A stretch of 64,000 nt of DNA from UBA2779 sp965232165 (GTDB lineage Bacteria > Spirochaetota > Spirochaetia > DSM-2461). Location: assembly GCA_965232165.1 (NCBI GenBank), contig CBDDOY010000001.1, positions 1,364,001 through 1,428,000 of the forward strand, in the 5' to 3' direction. The stretch's first letter is position 1; every line of letters begins with the position of its first letter. Shown piece after piece: positions 18,618 to 28,738 of this stretch. Both the position numbers and the translations under genes were made by a program. Under the pieces are notes generated by a model. The model searched no databases. It was given only the letters and a program-made list of their open reading frames with translations, and was not told where the DNA came from.

Positions 18618-21600
18618 CTAATTTACTCGTTGTATAGCTATAGAAAATTTGCCATCCGGCCCGTTGCCAATTACATTATATTTATGAAAATAAGCATAAG
18701 TATAATACGAATCTTCAATTGTTACGTAACCACTTGTGGTATCATGGTCAAACACATCAATATCGGTGACAGTAATCCAAAGTCTTCTTGCATTCGTTTT
18801 GGCCTCCACCCAACCGGTATTTTTGTTTTCCGCAAGATTGGTCTGTCCCCATTTCCACACTAATTTACCGTTCTCATCATTTTCTCTTACTTCTATGACA
18901 AGCTCGGCTGTATCATCTCCTCCCGGTTCATTTGCATCGGTTAGCTCAAACAACATATCCACTATCATATATGCTTCGGCTGAAACCTTGACATCAGATG
19001 ACCAAGGCCCATTATAATCAGGATTTACTCCGCGAATCTTGTAAGTATACTCTGTTCCACTTGAAAGCCCTGAATCCGTATAACTTTTACTGCTTTCTGT
19101 GTAAATTGTGCTGCCATTCCTTTTAAGCTCATAAGATTCGGCACCGGAAATAGCATCCCAAGACAAACTTATAGAGCTTGTCGTTCGGCCAGTTGATGAC
19201 AAACTTGGCCTATTATCAATATTAGGGTATTTCGTTTTAACACTCTTATCATTAGACCAATCCCCATTATCATCGGGATTAACCCCGCGCACATCGTAGG
19301 TATACGATGTATTACTGGAAAGCCCCGTATCTGTAAAACTTCTGTCAAGTCCTGTGTAAATAACACTGCGATTACGCCTTAGCTCGTATTCCTTAGCATT
19401 GGAAACTGAATTCCAAGACAAACTTATCGAACTCGAAGTCTGTCCCGTCGTTTGCAGGCTTGGCTTGCCACTGACATTGGGATATTCCGTGCGTTCAACT
19501 TTGCTGGACGACCAAGGTCCAGTACCGCCAGGATTTACCCCGCGCACTTTGTAGGTATACTCTGTATTGCCGGAACGCCCTGAATCCGTGTAACTGGTTC
19601 CGTTTACTGTGTCAATTGTGCTGCCATTCCTCTGAAGTTCATAAGATTCGGCATGGGAAACAGAATTCCATGACAAGCTGATGGAACTGGATGATTTCCC
19701 GGTTATCCGCAAAGTGGGGCTATCATTGATTGTGGGATATTGTACCTCCACATAAATACTTGCTGTCTTAGTCCCAGAATAATCCCCAGTTCCCGTAGCA
19801 GTAACCATGAACGACCGCGACATAATACCCGCCGAGGAACTCACCGTCACCCGGCCGGTTGACCTGTCGATGGACACCCCTGAAGTACTCTCTGAAATAC
19901 TATACTCCACCCTCTGGCCGCCGGGATTCCCACTCCAAACGGGATCGGCACTATCACTGCTTCCTTTATGGATACTGATCCTGTTATAGGAAAACGAGCC
20001 AGTAACGGCATGTTTGTTAACATCTACCCGAACACCCGTCGAAGTATTGTTAGAAGTGTTGATTTCCCCGGTAACAGTGCCGACTATGGCCCCGTAGTAA
20101 TAGGTTCCCGCCGTGGACGGCGCATTGATCACCATCGTTTTATCGGTGGAACCACTGGGATTAATCGCCTCGACATTGCCAGTCGATACCACACTGTCGC
20201 TGGAAGTAATAGCGGCATCACTGGAACGATAATATTTTATCTGGGTCGAATCGGAGTTGACCCCGCCTGAATTGCGTACCGTAACGTAGATGGTAATGGA
20301 CTCGCTCAAGCCCACCGAGGATTTGCTGACCCGGAAATTGTCTAATAACAGATCCGCCGGAAGAAGTGTCGTCCCCCGCTCGCTCACCGACCAGGCACTC
20401 ACCCCAGCGGCGTTCTTCGCCCTAATGGCATAACTGTATTCCCGGCCACTAGCCTGTCCCGTGTCGGTGAATGATGTACCGCTCACCGTCTGTCCCAAAG
20501 CAACGCCATCTCGCGAAACTTCGTAGGAATCAGCACCATTTACGGAATCCCAGCTCAGGCTCACTGAATCAGTGGTGGTACCCGTTACTTCCAAACCCTC
20601 CGGTACTGATGGAATTCCCAAGGCAGTCCGGCCAGGAACATCGGTTGTCCAGGGACTCACCCCGGCCGAATTCTTTGCCCTGACGGCGTAGACATAATCC
20701 GAATTGCTGTCCAGTCCAGAATCGGTAAAACTGGACCCGCTGATGACCTGGTTCAAAACACTGCCATTACGACGCAACTCGTAGGAGTCTGCTCCAGTAA
20801 CTTCATTCCACGCAAGGCTGACGGAAGTCGTTGTGGTCGACACAACCTGTAGCCCCGAGGGCCTGTCCAAAGTCGGCAGAACCGTCTGTCCGAACACTTG
20901 GGACGACCAGGCGCTTTCCCCAGCGGAGTTCACCGCACGGATGTCATAAGCATACTGGGTATCGGAAGAGAGTCCTGTATCAGAAAAAGTGGTAGCGCTG
21001 CCGCTATAAACGCGATTCCCATCGCGGCGAAGCTCGTACTCCGCACCCAGCACGGTATTCCAATTCAGGCTGATGGTATCGGCCCCCTCGTCGGTCACCG
21101 CCAGTCCGGTGGGTGTACGGGGCGGAGTAACCGAAGTCCGTCCATAGACCTGCGTTGACCAGGCACTCTTGCCGGCAGAATTACTGGCACGTACATCGTA
21201 GGCGTACCGCGTGTCGGTGGTCAATTTGGAATCAGTGAAACTGGCGGCTGATCCCCTGTAGACAACCAAACCGTCACGGCGCAATTCATACTCCGCCGCA
21301 CCCGCCACAGAGTTCCACGTCAGGCTGATCTCAGTGTCCGTAGAACCGGCTACGCTTAAGCCTTCGGGAATGGTGGGTGCCTGAACCTCGGTGCGGCCCT
21401 TAACCACGAGGGACCAGGAACTCCAGCCAGCCGTGTTGCCCGCGCTCACCTGATAGTTGTACTCACTGCCGTTCGCCAGTCCAGCGGTATCCGTGTAGCT
21501 GGTGCCACTGCCAGTGTAGATCTCCGCACCATCCCGTCGCAGACTGTATTCTGCCGCATCGCGCACCGAGTACCAGCTCAGACTTACCGAACCGGCAGTG

Positions 21601-22286
21601 GCGGACACCACCCGCAAACCAGAGGGTGTATTGGGAATCACAAGCTCCTTCACGGGCGTGGCCTGCTGAGTAACCTTCTCCGAAAAACCGTCATCCCTGT
21701 ATTTCGCGAAAATCGAATAGTAATATAAGGTATCGTTGGTCAACCCGGGGTCGGTGTAGTTCTCATTGCTACCCTCGTAGACCGGCCTGCCATCTGCCGG
21801 GTCATTTGGAAACCCTCCATCGCTGCGCCGAATCACCACCTTGGCAAAATGTGTCGAAGACGGATTACTCCAAAATAACTGAATCCTGCCGTCCAGCCCC
21901 GAAGCGAGAAAATTACTCGGCGGCTCCCGGTGCAACTCCCGTACCGAAACCGTCACCTTACCGGTCACAATCTCTATGCCATCGCTGACCTTCACCTCAA
22001 TATCCACATCGCCCGCCTTCAGCGGTGCCGTCCAGCTTACCTTATGCCCCACATTCGTATTGAATTTCCCCGATGGCGCACTCCAGGTATAAGTAAGACC
22101 ATCCCCATTGGCATCAGTGGCTTGAACCTCCAGTTCGGCCACCTCCCCGGCATTCACCACCCGGGGATTGGCCTCCACGCTCACAATCACCGGTGCGGCG
22201 GGATCATTGATCAGCGGGCATCCGCCAAGAACTATCAATATCGATATTGTTAGTACTCCAATAAATGTTGTTATTAACTTAGTCAT
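18618..22286 (-). CDS. Giant surface lipoprotein with nine FN3 modules and a CARDB domain
   Basis: 1222 residues. A signal peptide ends in lipobox LGGC (residues 20-23). Order: Ig/PKD-like module (PVIVSVEANPRVVNAGE, residues about 31-117), six FN3 modules sharing SxSLxW ... YELRRDG ... YTDTGLxxxTxYxYxVRAxNSAG, a CARDB-like adhesion module (ITIYVTVRNSGG), a cadherin-like segment (YSISESTSGVSIDRSTG), three more FN3 modules and a unique acidic beta-rich C-terminal domain of about 120 residues. Probably anchored to the outer membrane and binding a glycan or host protein; this is inference. AAGGAG precedes the ATG. It is the last gene of a minus-strand operon, 60 bp after a paralogue. The modules suit unequal recombination, as the pseudogene at 12494 shows. 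Confidence 0.85.
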   Translation of the reverse strand: MTKLITTFIGVLTISILIVLGGCPLINDPAAPVIVSVEANPRVVNAGEVAELEVQATDANGDGLTYTWSAPSGKFNTNVGHKVSWTAPLKAGDVDIEVKVSDGIEIVTGKVTVSVRELHREPPSNFLASGLDGRIQLFWSNPSSTHFAKVVIRRSDGGFPNDPADGRPVYEGSNENYTDPGLTNDTLYYYSIFAKYRDDGFSEKVTQQATPVKELVIPNTPSGLRVVSATAGSVSLSWYSVRDAAEYSLRRDGAEIYTGSGTSYTDTAGLANGSEYNYQVSAGNTAGWSSWSLVVKGRTEVQAPTIPEGLSVAGSTDTEISLTWNSVAGAAEYELRRDGLVVYRGSAASFTDSKLTTDTRYAYDVRASNSAGKSAWSTQVYGRTSVTPPRTPTGLAVTDEGADTISLNWNTVLGAEYELRRDGNRVYSGSATTFSDTGLSSDTQYAYDIRAVNSAGESAWSSQVFGQTVLPTLDRPSGLQVVSTTTTSVSLAWNEVTGADSYELRRNGSVLNQVISGSSFTDSGLDSNSDYVYAVRAKNSAGVSPWTTDVPGRTALGIPSVPEGLEVTGTTTDSVSLSWDSVNGADSYEVSRDGVALGQTVSGTSFTDTGQASGREYSYAIRAKNAAGVSAWSVSERGTTLLPADLLLDNFRVSKSSVGLSESITIYVTVRNSGGVNSDSTQIKYYRSSDAAITSSDSVVSTGNVEAINPSGSTDKTMVINAPSTAGTYYYGAIVGTVTGEINTSNNTSTGVRVDVNKHAVTGSFSYNRISIHKGSSDSADPVWSGNPGGQRVEYSISESTSGVSIDRSTGRVTVSSSAGIMSRSFMVTATGTGDYSGTKTASIYVEVQYPTINDSPTLRITGKSSSSISLSWNSVSHAESYELQRNGSTIDTVNGTSYTDSGRSGNTEYTYKVRGVNPGGTGPWSSSKVERTEYPNVSGKPSLQTTGQTSSSISLSWNSVSNAKEYELRRNRSVIYTGLDRSFTDTGLSSNTSYTYDVRGVNPDDNGDWSNDKSVKTKYPNIDNRPSLSSTGRTTSSISLSWDAISGAESYELKRNGSTIYTESSKSYTDSGLSSGTEYTYKIRGVNPDYNGPWSSDVKVSAEAYMIVDMLFELTDANEPGGDDTAELVIEVRENDENGKLVWKWGQTNLAENKNTGWVEAKTNARRLWITVTDIDVFDHDTTSGYVTIEDSYYTYAYFHKYNVIGNGPDGKFSIAIQRVN

Positions 22287-22346
22287 AAAACTACTCCTTG
22301 CCCATTTCCCCCATCCTGCAACATGGGCCCGGGATGGCGAATAGGC

Positions 22347-25300
22347 TTAATCTCCTGTAATCACATCACCAATAATACCATCAAATTTATTACCAATTGC
22401 ATATCTGCCATCCTTGGATTTGAAATCTTCGTCTATATCAAAGAACATTTTAACATCAGCAACTCCAATATCCCTTGGATTTTTATTGGTACCATAACGA
22501 AGAATAACTCTTCGTTCATCAGAGTTGTACTTATAGGCATTGTAATTGTCTCTCCTGATATTTTCATACCAAAAATCTTCGCCTGGTTGAAAGAACGACC
22601 ATTGAACAATATCTTCAAATTCGTATGGATCCACTGGTTGGGAAAAAGTAAACACAAAATGCAAATTCGTACTGCTGAAAGTAACATCCTCAGTTTCATA
22701 TCCACCTTGACTTCCACTGGGATAAAATTTTCTGGAATTCAAGCGTCCGTCAACTAGTACTTGCATATACACTTCCAGTTGTCCAAATGGATTGGTTCTA
22801 ATTTCAATTTCATTTGACCAGGCACTATTTCCAGCAGAGTTAATTGCTCGTACTTCATAGTCATACCTTCTATCATCCCTCAACCCCGTGTCTGTATATG
22901 AAGTAGTACTTGTAGAAAAAATATTGTAGCTATCTCTTCTGATTTCATATGATGTTGCTCCTGGAACATAGTTCCAAGTTAATGTTATATAATTGATATC
23001 TGTTTTAGCAGATCGTAAACCAGAAGGTGTATTCGGTAGGGATAAATCAGTATTCGCATTCACCGGAGTATCGGACAATTCACTTGAATTATCATGTTCT
23101 CCATACGCACGAATTCTATATGAATACATTGTGTTTTCATAAAGACCAGTATCTGTATGGCTTGTTCCTGTATTGTAATAAATCCGTGAACCATTCCTAT
23201 ACAGACCATATTTTATAGCCCCGGTAACGGCGTTCCAGGAGAGCTTTATGGAAGATGTCGTCGTTTCGGTAACTTGAAGAGTTGGAACAGCCACAATGGT
23301 CCATCCGGTTACCGGAGCAGATGCTTCACTCCAGCCAGCGCTGTTGTGCGACCTAACCGTGTAGGAATAGCCCGTGCCGCTACTCAATCCAGATGAATCG
23401 GTAAATGCCACATCTCCTCCCTCGTAAACCTTAGTACCATCCCTAAATAATCTGTACAATTCGGCTTCACCAACCGTATCCCATGAAAGAACGATGGAAG
23501 AAGCTGTTTTGTTATTGACCCTAAGCCCTGAGGGAGGTAGCGGAATTCCTAAATCCGTCTTATCAGACACAAGAGAAGTCCAAGAGCTGATGCCAGCCGT
23601 ATTTTTGGAGCGTAATTTAAATACGTAATACGTATTGCTATTGAGTCCTGTATCGGCATGGCTGGTTCTACTACCGCTATAGACGACACCTTCGCCATTC
23701 CTGTAAAGTTCATAAGAATCCGCCCCGGACACGGCATCCCACTCCAAACTTATGGAATCCGCGGTTTTTCCGGTAATCCGCAATCCAGAAGGAACAGCAG
23801 GCAAAGCTCGATTTGTTCTTCCGCTGACTTGGTTTGACCATTCGCTGATACCAGCAGCATTTCTAGCGCGTACCTTGTAGGAAAATCCTGTATCACTCGG
23901 AAGCCCCGTATCGGCGTAACTGGTCTCGTCTCCCTCGTACACCTTGGAGCCATCGCGGTACAATTCATAAGCCGCCGCACCGGTCACAGCTTCCCAAGAC
24001 AAGACCAATGAATCCGTGGATTTATCAGTAACCTGCAATCCGGCAGGAACGTCCGGAACCGCCAAGGCGGTCCGCCCAGTTAATACTGGGGACCATGCGC
24101 TTGTTCCAACAGCATTCCTGGCCCTGATCTTGTACGAAAATTCCGTATCGTCCGCAAGCCCGATATCGGTATAAGACGTTCCGGTCCCACTGTAAACTTC
24201 ACTTCCGTCCCGCCACAGTTCATAACTGACCGCACTAGGAACCGCTTTCCAAGAGAGGCTTATTGAATTCGTGCCGATTACCTCAAACCGCAAATCAGAG
24301 GGCGATGCGGGCAAGGCCAATTCGGTCCGCCCTTTCACATCGGCAGACCAGTCGCTCACTCCGGCATCATTCATCGCCCTTACCTTGTAGCTGTGCTCCG
24401 TATCGCCAGCAAGCCCGGTATTGGTATACGATGTACCGCTTCCGCTGTAAATCTCGCTGCCATCCCGCCACAGTTCATACCTGTCCGCTCCAGGAACATC
24501 ATTCCAGTCTAGACTTATGGAACCCGTGGTGGTTTCCGTAACACGAAGACCGATCGGTGTATCAGGGTGAAGAACATCGGTTCGTCCCCGCACATCAACA
24601 GACCAGTCGCTGGTCCCTGCGGCATTGCTCGCCCTTACGTGATAGATATACTCGGTATTTCCTGAAAGCCCGGTATCGGCAAACGAAGTATCGCTTCCGC
24701 TATATACTTCGTTGCCATCGCGCCGCAGCTCGTATCGGTCCGCCTGCGGCACGGCATTCCAAACCAGTTTTATGGATTCCGCACTCGTTTCCGCAACCCT
24801 CAAACCGGCGGGCATGGCCGGGGGCAATAGACCGCTTCTCGGCGTAGCGCTCAATGTCTCCCTGTCCGAATAGCCGCCGTCTCGGTACTCGGCGAAGATC
24901 GCGTAGTAATACCTGGCATCATTGACAAGTCCCGCGTCCGTATAGACTTCTTTCCGACCGTCATAGACCGGATCGCCGTCCGCTGCATGGCCGGGAAAAT
25001 CGCTCCCGCTGCGGCGCACAACAACCTTTGCAAACTGAGTGGACAGGGGATTCTCCCACGACAGCCGCACTTCTCTGTCGCCGCCTGTTCCCCGGAAGTT
25101 CCCTGGCGGCTCCTTGTAAACCGCCTCCACCCGAATGGATACGCTGTCGCTTGTAATGAACTTACCATCACCCACGTTGACGGTAATCGTCACATCCCCC
25201 GCAGAATCGGGCGCAGTCCATTCAATGCTGCGACCTGTCAAGGAAGAAAAGATACCCGATGGCGGATTCGGCGGAACCCAAGTATACTCAAGTGAATCGC

Positions 25301-25502
25301 TATCCGCATCGGTGGCGTGAGCGACAAGCTGCACCGTGCCTCCTGCCTTCACCGTACTGGGACTGGCTGTCACACTGCTTATAACAGGCGCAGCATTGCC
25401 GCCGATCAAGTCAATCAATTCCTCGCATCCTGCTAATAAGATGCCCGACAGCAGAACAGCCCCTACGGCTACTCCATTCAGAATTTTTCTCATTACAGTC
25501 AT
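22347..25502 (-). CDS. Giant surface lipoprotein with nine FN3 modules
   Basis: 1051 residues from ATG 25502, chosen because AAGGGGGAT lies 5 bp upstream. An ATG at 25688 would place the signal peptide internally. Signal peptide with lipobox LAGC (MRKILNGVAVGAVLLSGILLAGC), Ig/PKD-like module (PVISSVTASPSTVKAGG), nine FN3 modules, and a unique C-terminal domain of about 110 residues (QLEVYMQVLVDGRLNSRKF to GDVITGD). It is paralogous to the gene at 18618 but without CARDB, and the C-terminal domains differ: a shared modular stalk with an interchangeable tip. Starts 17 bp after the upstream lipoprotein gene, so cotranscribed. Confidence 0.85.
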   Translation of the reverse strand: MTVMRKILNGVAVGAVLLSGILLAGCEELIDLIGGNAAPVISSVTASPSTVKAGGTVQLVAHATDADSDSLEYTWVPPNPPSGIFSSLTGRSIEWTAPDSAGDVTITVNVGDGKFITSDSVSIRVEAVYKEPPGNFRGTGGDREVRLSWENPLSTQFAKVVVRRSGSDFPGHAADGDPVYDGRKEVYTDAGLVNDARYYYAIFAEYRDGGYSDRETLSATPRSGLLPPAMPAGLRVAETSAESIKLVWNAVPQADRYELRRDGNEVYSGSDTSFADTGLSGNTEYIYHVRASNAAGTSDWSVDVRGRTDVLHPDTPIGLRVTETTTGSISLDWNDVPGADRYELWRDGSEIYSGSGTSYTNTGLAGDTEHSYKVRAMNDAGVSDWSADVKGRTELALPASPSDLRFEVIGTNSISLSWKAVPSAVSYELWRDGSEVYSGTGTSYTDIGLADDTEFSYKIRARNAVGTSAWSPVLTGRTALAVPDVPAGLQVTDKSTDSLVLSWEAVTGAAAYELYRDGSKVYEGDETSYADTGLPSDTGFSYKVRARNAAGISEWSNQVSGRTNRALPAVPSGLRITGKTADSISLEWDAVSGADSYELYRNGEGVVYSGSRTSHADTGLNSNTYYVFKLRSKNTAGISSWTSLVSDKTDLGIPLPPSGLRVNNKTASSIVLSWDTVGEAELYRLFRDGTKVYEGGDVAFTDSSGLSSGTGYSYTVRSHNSAGWSEASAPVTGWTIVAVPTLQVTETTTSSIKLSWNAVTGAIKYGLYRNGSRIYYNTGTSHTDTGLYENTMYSYRIRAYGEHDNSSELSDTPVNANTDLSLPNTPSGLRSAKTDINYITLTWNYVPGATSYEIRRDSYNIFSTSTTSYTDTGLRDDRRYDYEVRAINSAGNSAWSNEIEIRTNPFGQLEVYMQVLVDGRLNSRKFYPSGSQGGYETEDVTFSSTNLHFVFTFSQPVDPYEFEDIVQWSFFQPGEDFWYENIRRDNYNAYKYNSDERRVILRYGTNKNPRDIGVADVKMFFDIDEDFKSKDGRYAIGNKFDGIIGDVITGD

Positions 25503-25518
25503 TTTTATCCCCCTTAAT

Positions 25519-26283
25519 TTAATGTTTTTGTGAACTGTAATTATCCAAACCCGACCATACGGCTTCTCCGGCATAGAGGAGCCCTGAGATAAGAGCGATG
25601 GCGGAATAATTTTCGCTTGAATTGACATAGTGGCTGCGCACGGCATTGGAGGTGGCAGCCTGGGCTTTCTGCATGTTGTCGGCGGCATTGATCAAGGAGA
25701 AGACGAACGTGCCAAGCAAAGCCGCCGCCCCTGCGAGCATCAGCGTTCCCTTGACAGGCTTCCGGTTCATCAACTGCCCCGTTCCAGGGATGATGCTGGA
25801 AAATGCGGTCGTTACCGCAAGATTGGTTTTTTCTTCCTTGTGAATTGCCGCGACAATATCATTTTCATTGAAGGTTTCCGTCACATTATAGGGGTAATAT
25901 AACAGCACATAATAATGACCGGAATCGCTTCGGGTCAGATGAATGCGCTTGGAGTTATTCAGGATAAGGTTGCGAACTTCATGCACCAAAGATATTTCAA
26001 CCGACGTATCACTTGCCGTTGATTCATGGATGGCAACCCGGCTATCAATAAAGACCTGCCGTTGCCTGGCAATGTCCTCCCGTCCTTTTTGCATGGCTAT
26101 GGACAGCGAAGGCCCCCAGCCAAAGCCAAAAATCACGCCGGGGACATTGGGGGGATTGAGATAATAATTGGGAATGTCGGCCTTTCTGGGAGCCGATACG
26201 CTGGCGCAGGAACTCAATCCTGCCAGCAGAATAGCGAGCGCCACAAGCCAGGCAGCAGGAAAAGAGGTCTTCAACGCAGACAC
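25519..26283 (-). CDS. Lipoprotein with LPP20-like and DUF5683-like parts
   Basis: 254 residues. Signal peptide with lipobox LSSC (residues 23-26). The N-terminal half (PNYYLNPPNVPGVIFGFGWG) resembles the LPP20 / LPS-assembly-associated fold, with a Y-Y-V-L-L-Y strand. The second half has SSIIPGTGQLMNRKPVKGT followed by two hydrophobic helices, typical of DUF5683 small membrane proteins. Probably an outer-membrane lipoprotein. It heads the operon with two FN3 lipoproteins and may help their assembly (inference). The start is a GTG without a clear Shine-Dalgarno. Confidence 0.7.
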   Translation of the reverse strand: MSALKTSFPAAWLVALAILLAGLSSCASVSAPRKADIPNYYLNPPNVPGVIFGFGWGPSLSIAMQKGREDIARQRQVFIDSRVAIHESTASDTSVEISLVHEVRNLILNNSKRIHLTRSDSGHYYVLLYYPYNVTETFNENDIVAAIHKEEKTNLAVTTAFSSIIPGTGQLMNRKPVKGTLMLAGAAALLGTFVFSLINAADNMQKAQAATSNAVRSHYVNSSENYSAIALISGLLYAGEAVWSGLDNYSSQKH

Positions 26284-26691
26284 ATTGCCCGTGCCGGCCG
26301 GAACCTTCCCAGATTGATTAGCACCATCTGAATTTTTTTTACCAGGCAGTGGGGCGTCTATTGTGACTGGGTGAATTTTCGGTATGGCGTGCCGAATTGA
26401 ACCAATTACCCCTTGCAGATATCGCTCTACGACGATGATTACAGTACTATATTTGACTGTTTTGCTGCTTGCGCCGCCGATATAGCAGTCTGAAGGAATG
26501 CTTCTGCTAGGAAAGGAAGGGGTTAAACGGCTAGATTGGGGGGGGGGGGGCAGAGAGAGTAAATGCGCTTAGGGTCATGATGCCCCTCCTTGAAAAATTG
26601 CGATCTCCAAGAAATCGAGTTTAGATGATGGAGCATCAGGGAATTTTTGTCAAGTGGAATTTTGACCTATGGCTCAAATTTTCAGTTGAAA
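26284..26691. other. Upstream region of the lipoprotein operon with a G13 tract
   Basis: No gene recognised. It presumably contains the promoter of the minus-strand lipoprotein operon. The run of 13 G at 26538-26550 could vary by slippage. Confidence 0.4.
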
Positions 26692-28570
26692 CCGCAGATT
26701 ACGCCGATAGACGCAGATGAAATACTTAGGGAAGCTTGCACCTGGTTTGCCGGTCAACCTAGGCCGTTATCCATAAATAGAAATGATCGGAACCGCAACT
26801 TTTCGTGTTTTTCGTGCTTTTCGCGGTTAAATCCTTCCGAGTGTTCCGTGATTAAATCCGCAGATTACGCCGATAGACGCAGATGGAATACTTAGGGAAG
26901 CTTGCACCTGGTTTGCCGGTCAACCTAGGCCGTTATCCATAAACAGAAATGATCGGAACCGCAACTTTTCGTGTTTTTCGTGCTTTTCGCGGTTAAATCC
27001 TTCCGAGTGTTCCGTGATTAAATCCGCAGATTACGCCGATAGACGCAGATGAAATACTTAGGGAAGCTTGCACCTGGTTTGCCGGTCAACCTAGGCCGTT
27101 ATCCATAAACAGAAATGATCGGAACCGCAACTTTTCGTGGTTTTCGTGCCTTTCGCGGTTAAATCCTTCCGTGTGTTCCGTGTATTCCGTGATTAAATCC
27201 GCAGATTACGCCGATAGACGCAGATGAAATACTTAGGGAAGCTTGCACCTGGTTTGCCGGTCAACCTAGGCCGTTATCCATAAACAGAAATGATCGGAAC
27301 CGCAACTTTTCGTGTTTTTCGTGCTTTTCGCGGTTAAATCCTTCCGAGTGTTCCGTGATTAAATCCGCAGATTACGCCGATAGACGCAGATGGAATACTT
27401 AGGGAAGCTTGCACCTGGTTTGCCGGTCAACCTAGGCCGTTATCCATAAACAGAAATGATAGGAACTGCAATTTTTCGTGTTTTTCGTGCCTTTCGCGGT
27501 TAAATCCTTCCGAGTGTTCCGTGATTAAATCCGCAGATTACGCCGATAGACGCAGATGAAATACTTAGGGAAGCTTGCACCTGGTTTGCCGGTCAACTTA
27601 GGCCGTTATCCATAAACAGAAATGATAGGAACTGCAATTTTTCGTGTTTTTCGTGCTTTTCGCGGTTAAATCCTTCCGAGTGTTCCGTGTATTCCGTGAT
27701 TAAATCCGCAGATTACGCCGATAGACGCAGATGAAATACTTAGGGAAGCTTGCACCTGGTTTGCCGGTCAACTTAGGCCGTTATCCATAAACAGAAATGA
27801 TAGGAACTGCAATTTTTCGTGTTTTTCGTGCTTTTCGCGGTTAAATCCTTCCGAGTGTTCCGTGTATTCCGTGATTAAATCCGCAGATTACGCCGATAGA
27901 CGCAGATGAAATACTTAGGGAAGCTTGCACCTGGTTTGCCGGTCAACCTAGGCCGTTATCCATAAACAGAAATGATAGGAACTGCAATTTTTCGTGTTTT
28001 TCGTGCTTTTCGCGGTTAAATCCTTCCGAGTGTTCCGTGTATTCCGTGATTAAATCCGCAGATTACGCCGATAGACGCAGATGAAATACTTAGGGAAGCT
28101 TGCACCTGGTTTGCCGGTCAACTTAGGCCGTTATTCATAAACAGAAATGATAGGAACCGCAACTTTTCGTGTTTTTCGTGTTTTTCGCGGTTAAATCCTT
28201 CCGTGTGTTCCGTGGTTTATCCGCAGATTACGCCGATAGACGCAGATGAAATACTTAGGGAAGCTTGCACCTGGTTTGCCGGTCAACCTAGGCCGTTATC
28301 CATAAATAGAAATGATCGGAACCGCAACTTTTCGTGTTTTTCGTGCCTTTCGCGGTTAAATCCTTCCGAGTGTTCCGTGTATTCCGTGATTAAATCCGCA
28401 GATTACGCCGATAGACGCAGATGAAATACTTAGGGAAGCTTGCACCTGGTTTGCCGGTCAACCTAGGCCGTTATCCATAAACAGAAATGATCGGAACCGC
28501 AACTTTTCGTGTTTTTCGTGCTTTTCGTGGTTAAAATCCTTCCGTGTGTTCCGTGGTTAAATCCGCAGAT
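26692..28570. repeat. Non-coding tandem array, eleven 166/175-bp units
   Basis: Units begin CCGCAGATTACGCCGATAGA at 26692, 26858, 27024, 27199, 27365, 27531, 27706, 27881, 28056, 28221 and 28396; a truncated twelfth starts at 28563. Long units carry 9 extra bases (TGTATTCCG-type) near the end. Identity is very high with a few shared variants (GATCGG/GATAGG, AACCTAGG/AACTTAGG), so units were copied in blocks. Each unit contains short direct words (TTCGTG, TTCCGTG, CGCGGTTAAAT). There is no spacer diversity and no cas gene, so it is not CRISPR. The function is unknown. Confidence 0.92.
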
Positions 28571-28738
28571 GAATGACTGCGGAATTTGGCCGATTGCTTC
28601 AATTTATGACGAAGTTGGGGACACTGTATAAGCCAGGAAAAAGCATCGAAGACTCCTTAGAAACCCATTAAGACTGTTTCCCAGGATGACGCCAATCCCA
28701 TGGAATGCTAACATGATGAAAATGAGGAGTTCATAACA

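Noticed and set aside
26647..28424. Short ORFs within the tandem array
   Set aside because: They follow the repeat period, lack ribosome-binding sites and match no family.
26692..28570. Possible CRISPR array
   Set aside because: The whole 166/175-bp unit is conserved, with no short repeat alternating with unique spacers and no cas gene nearby.
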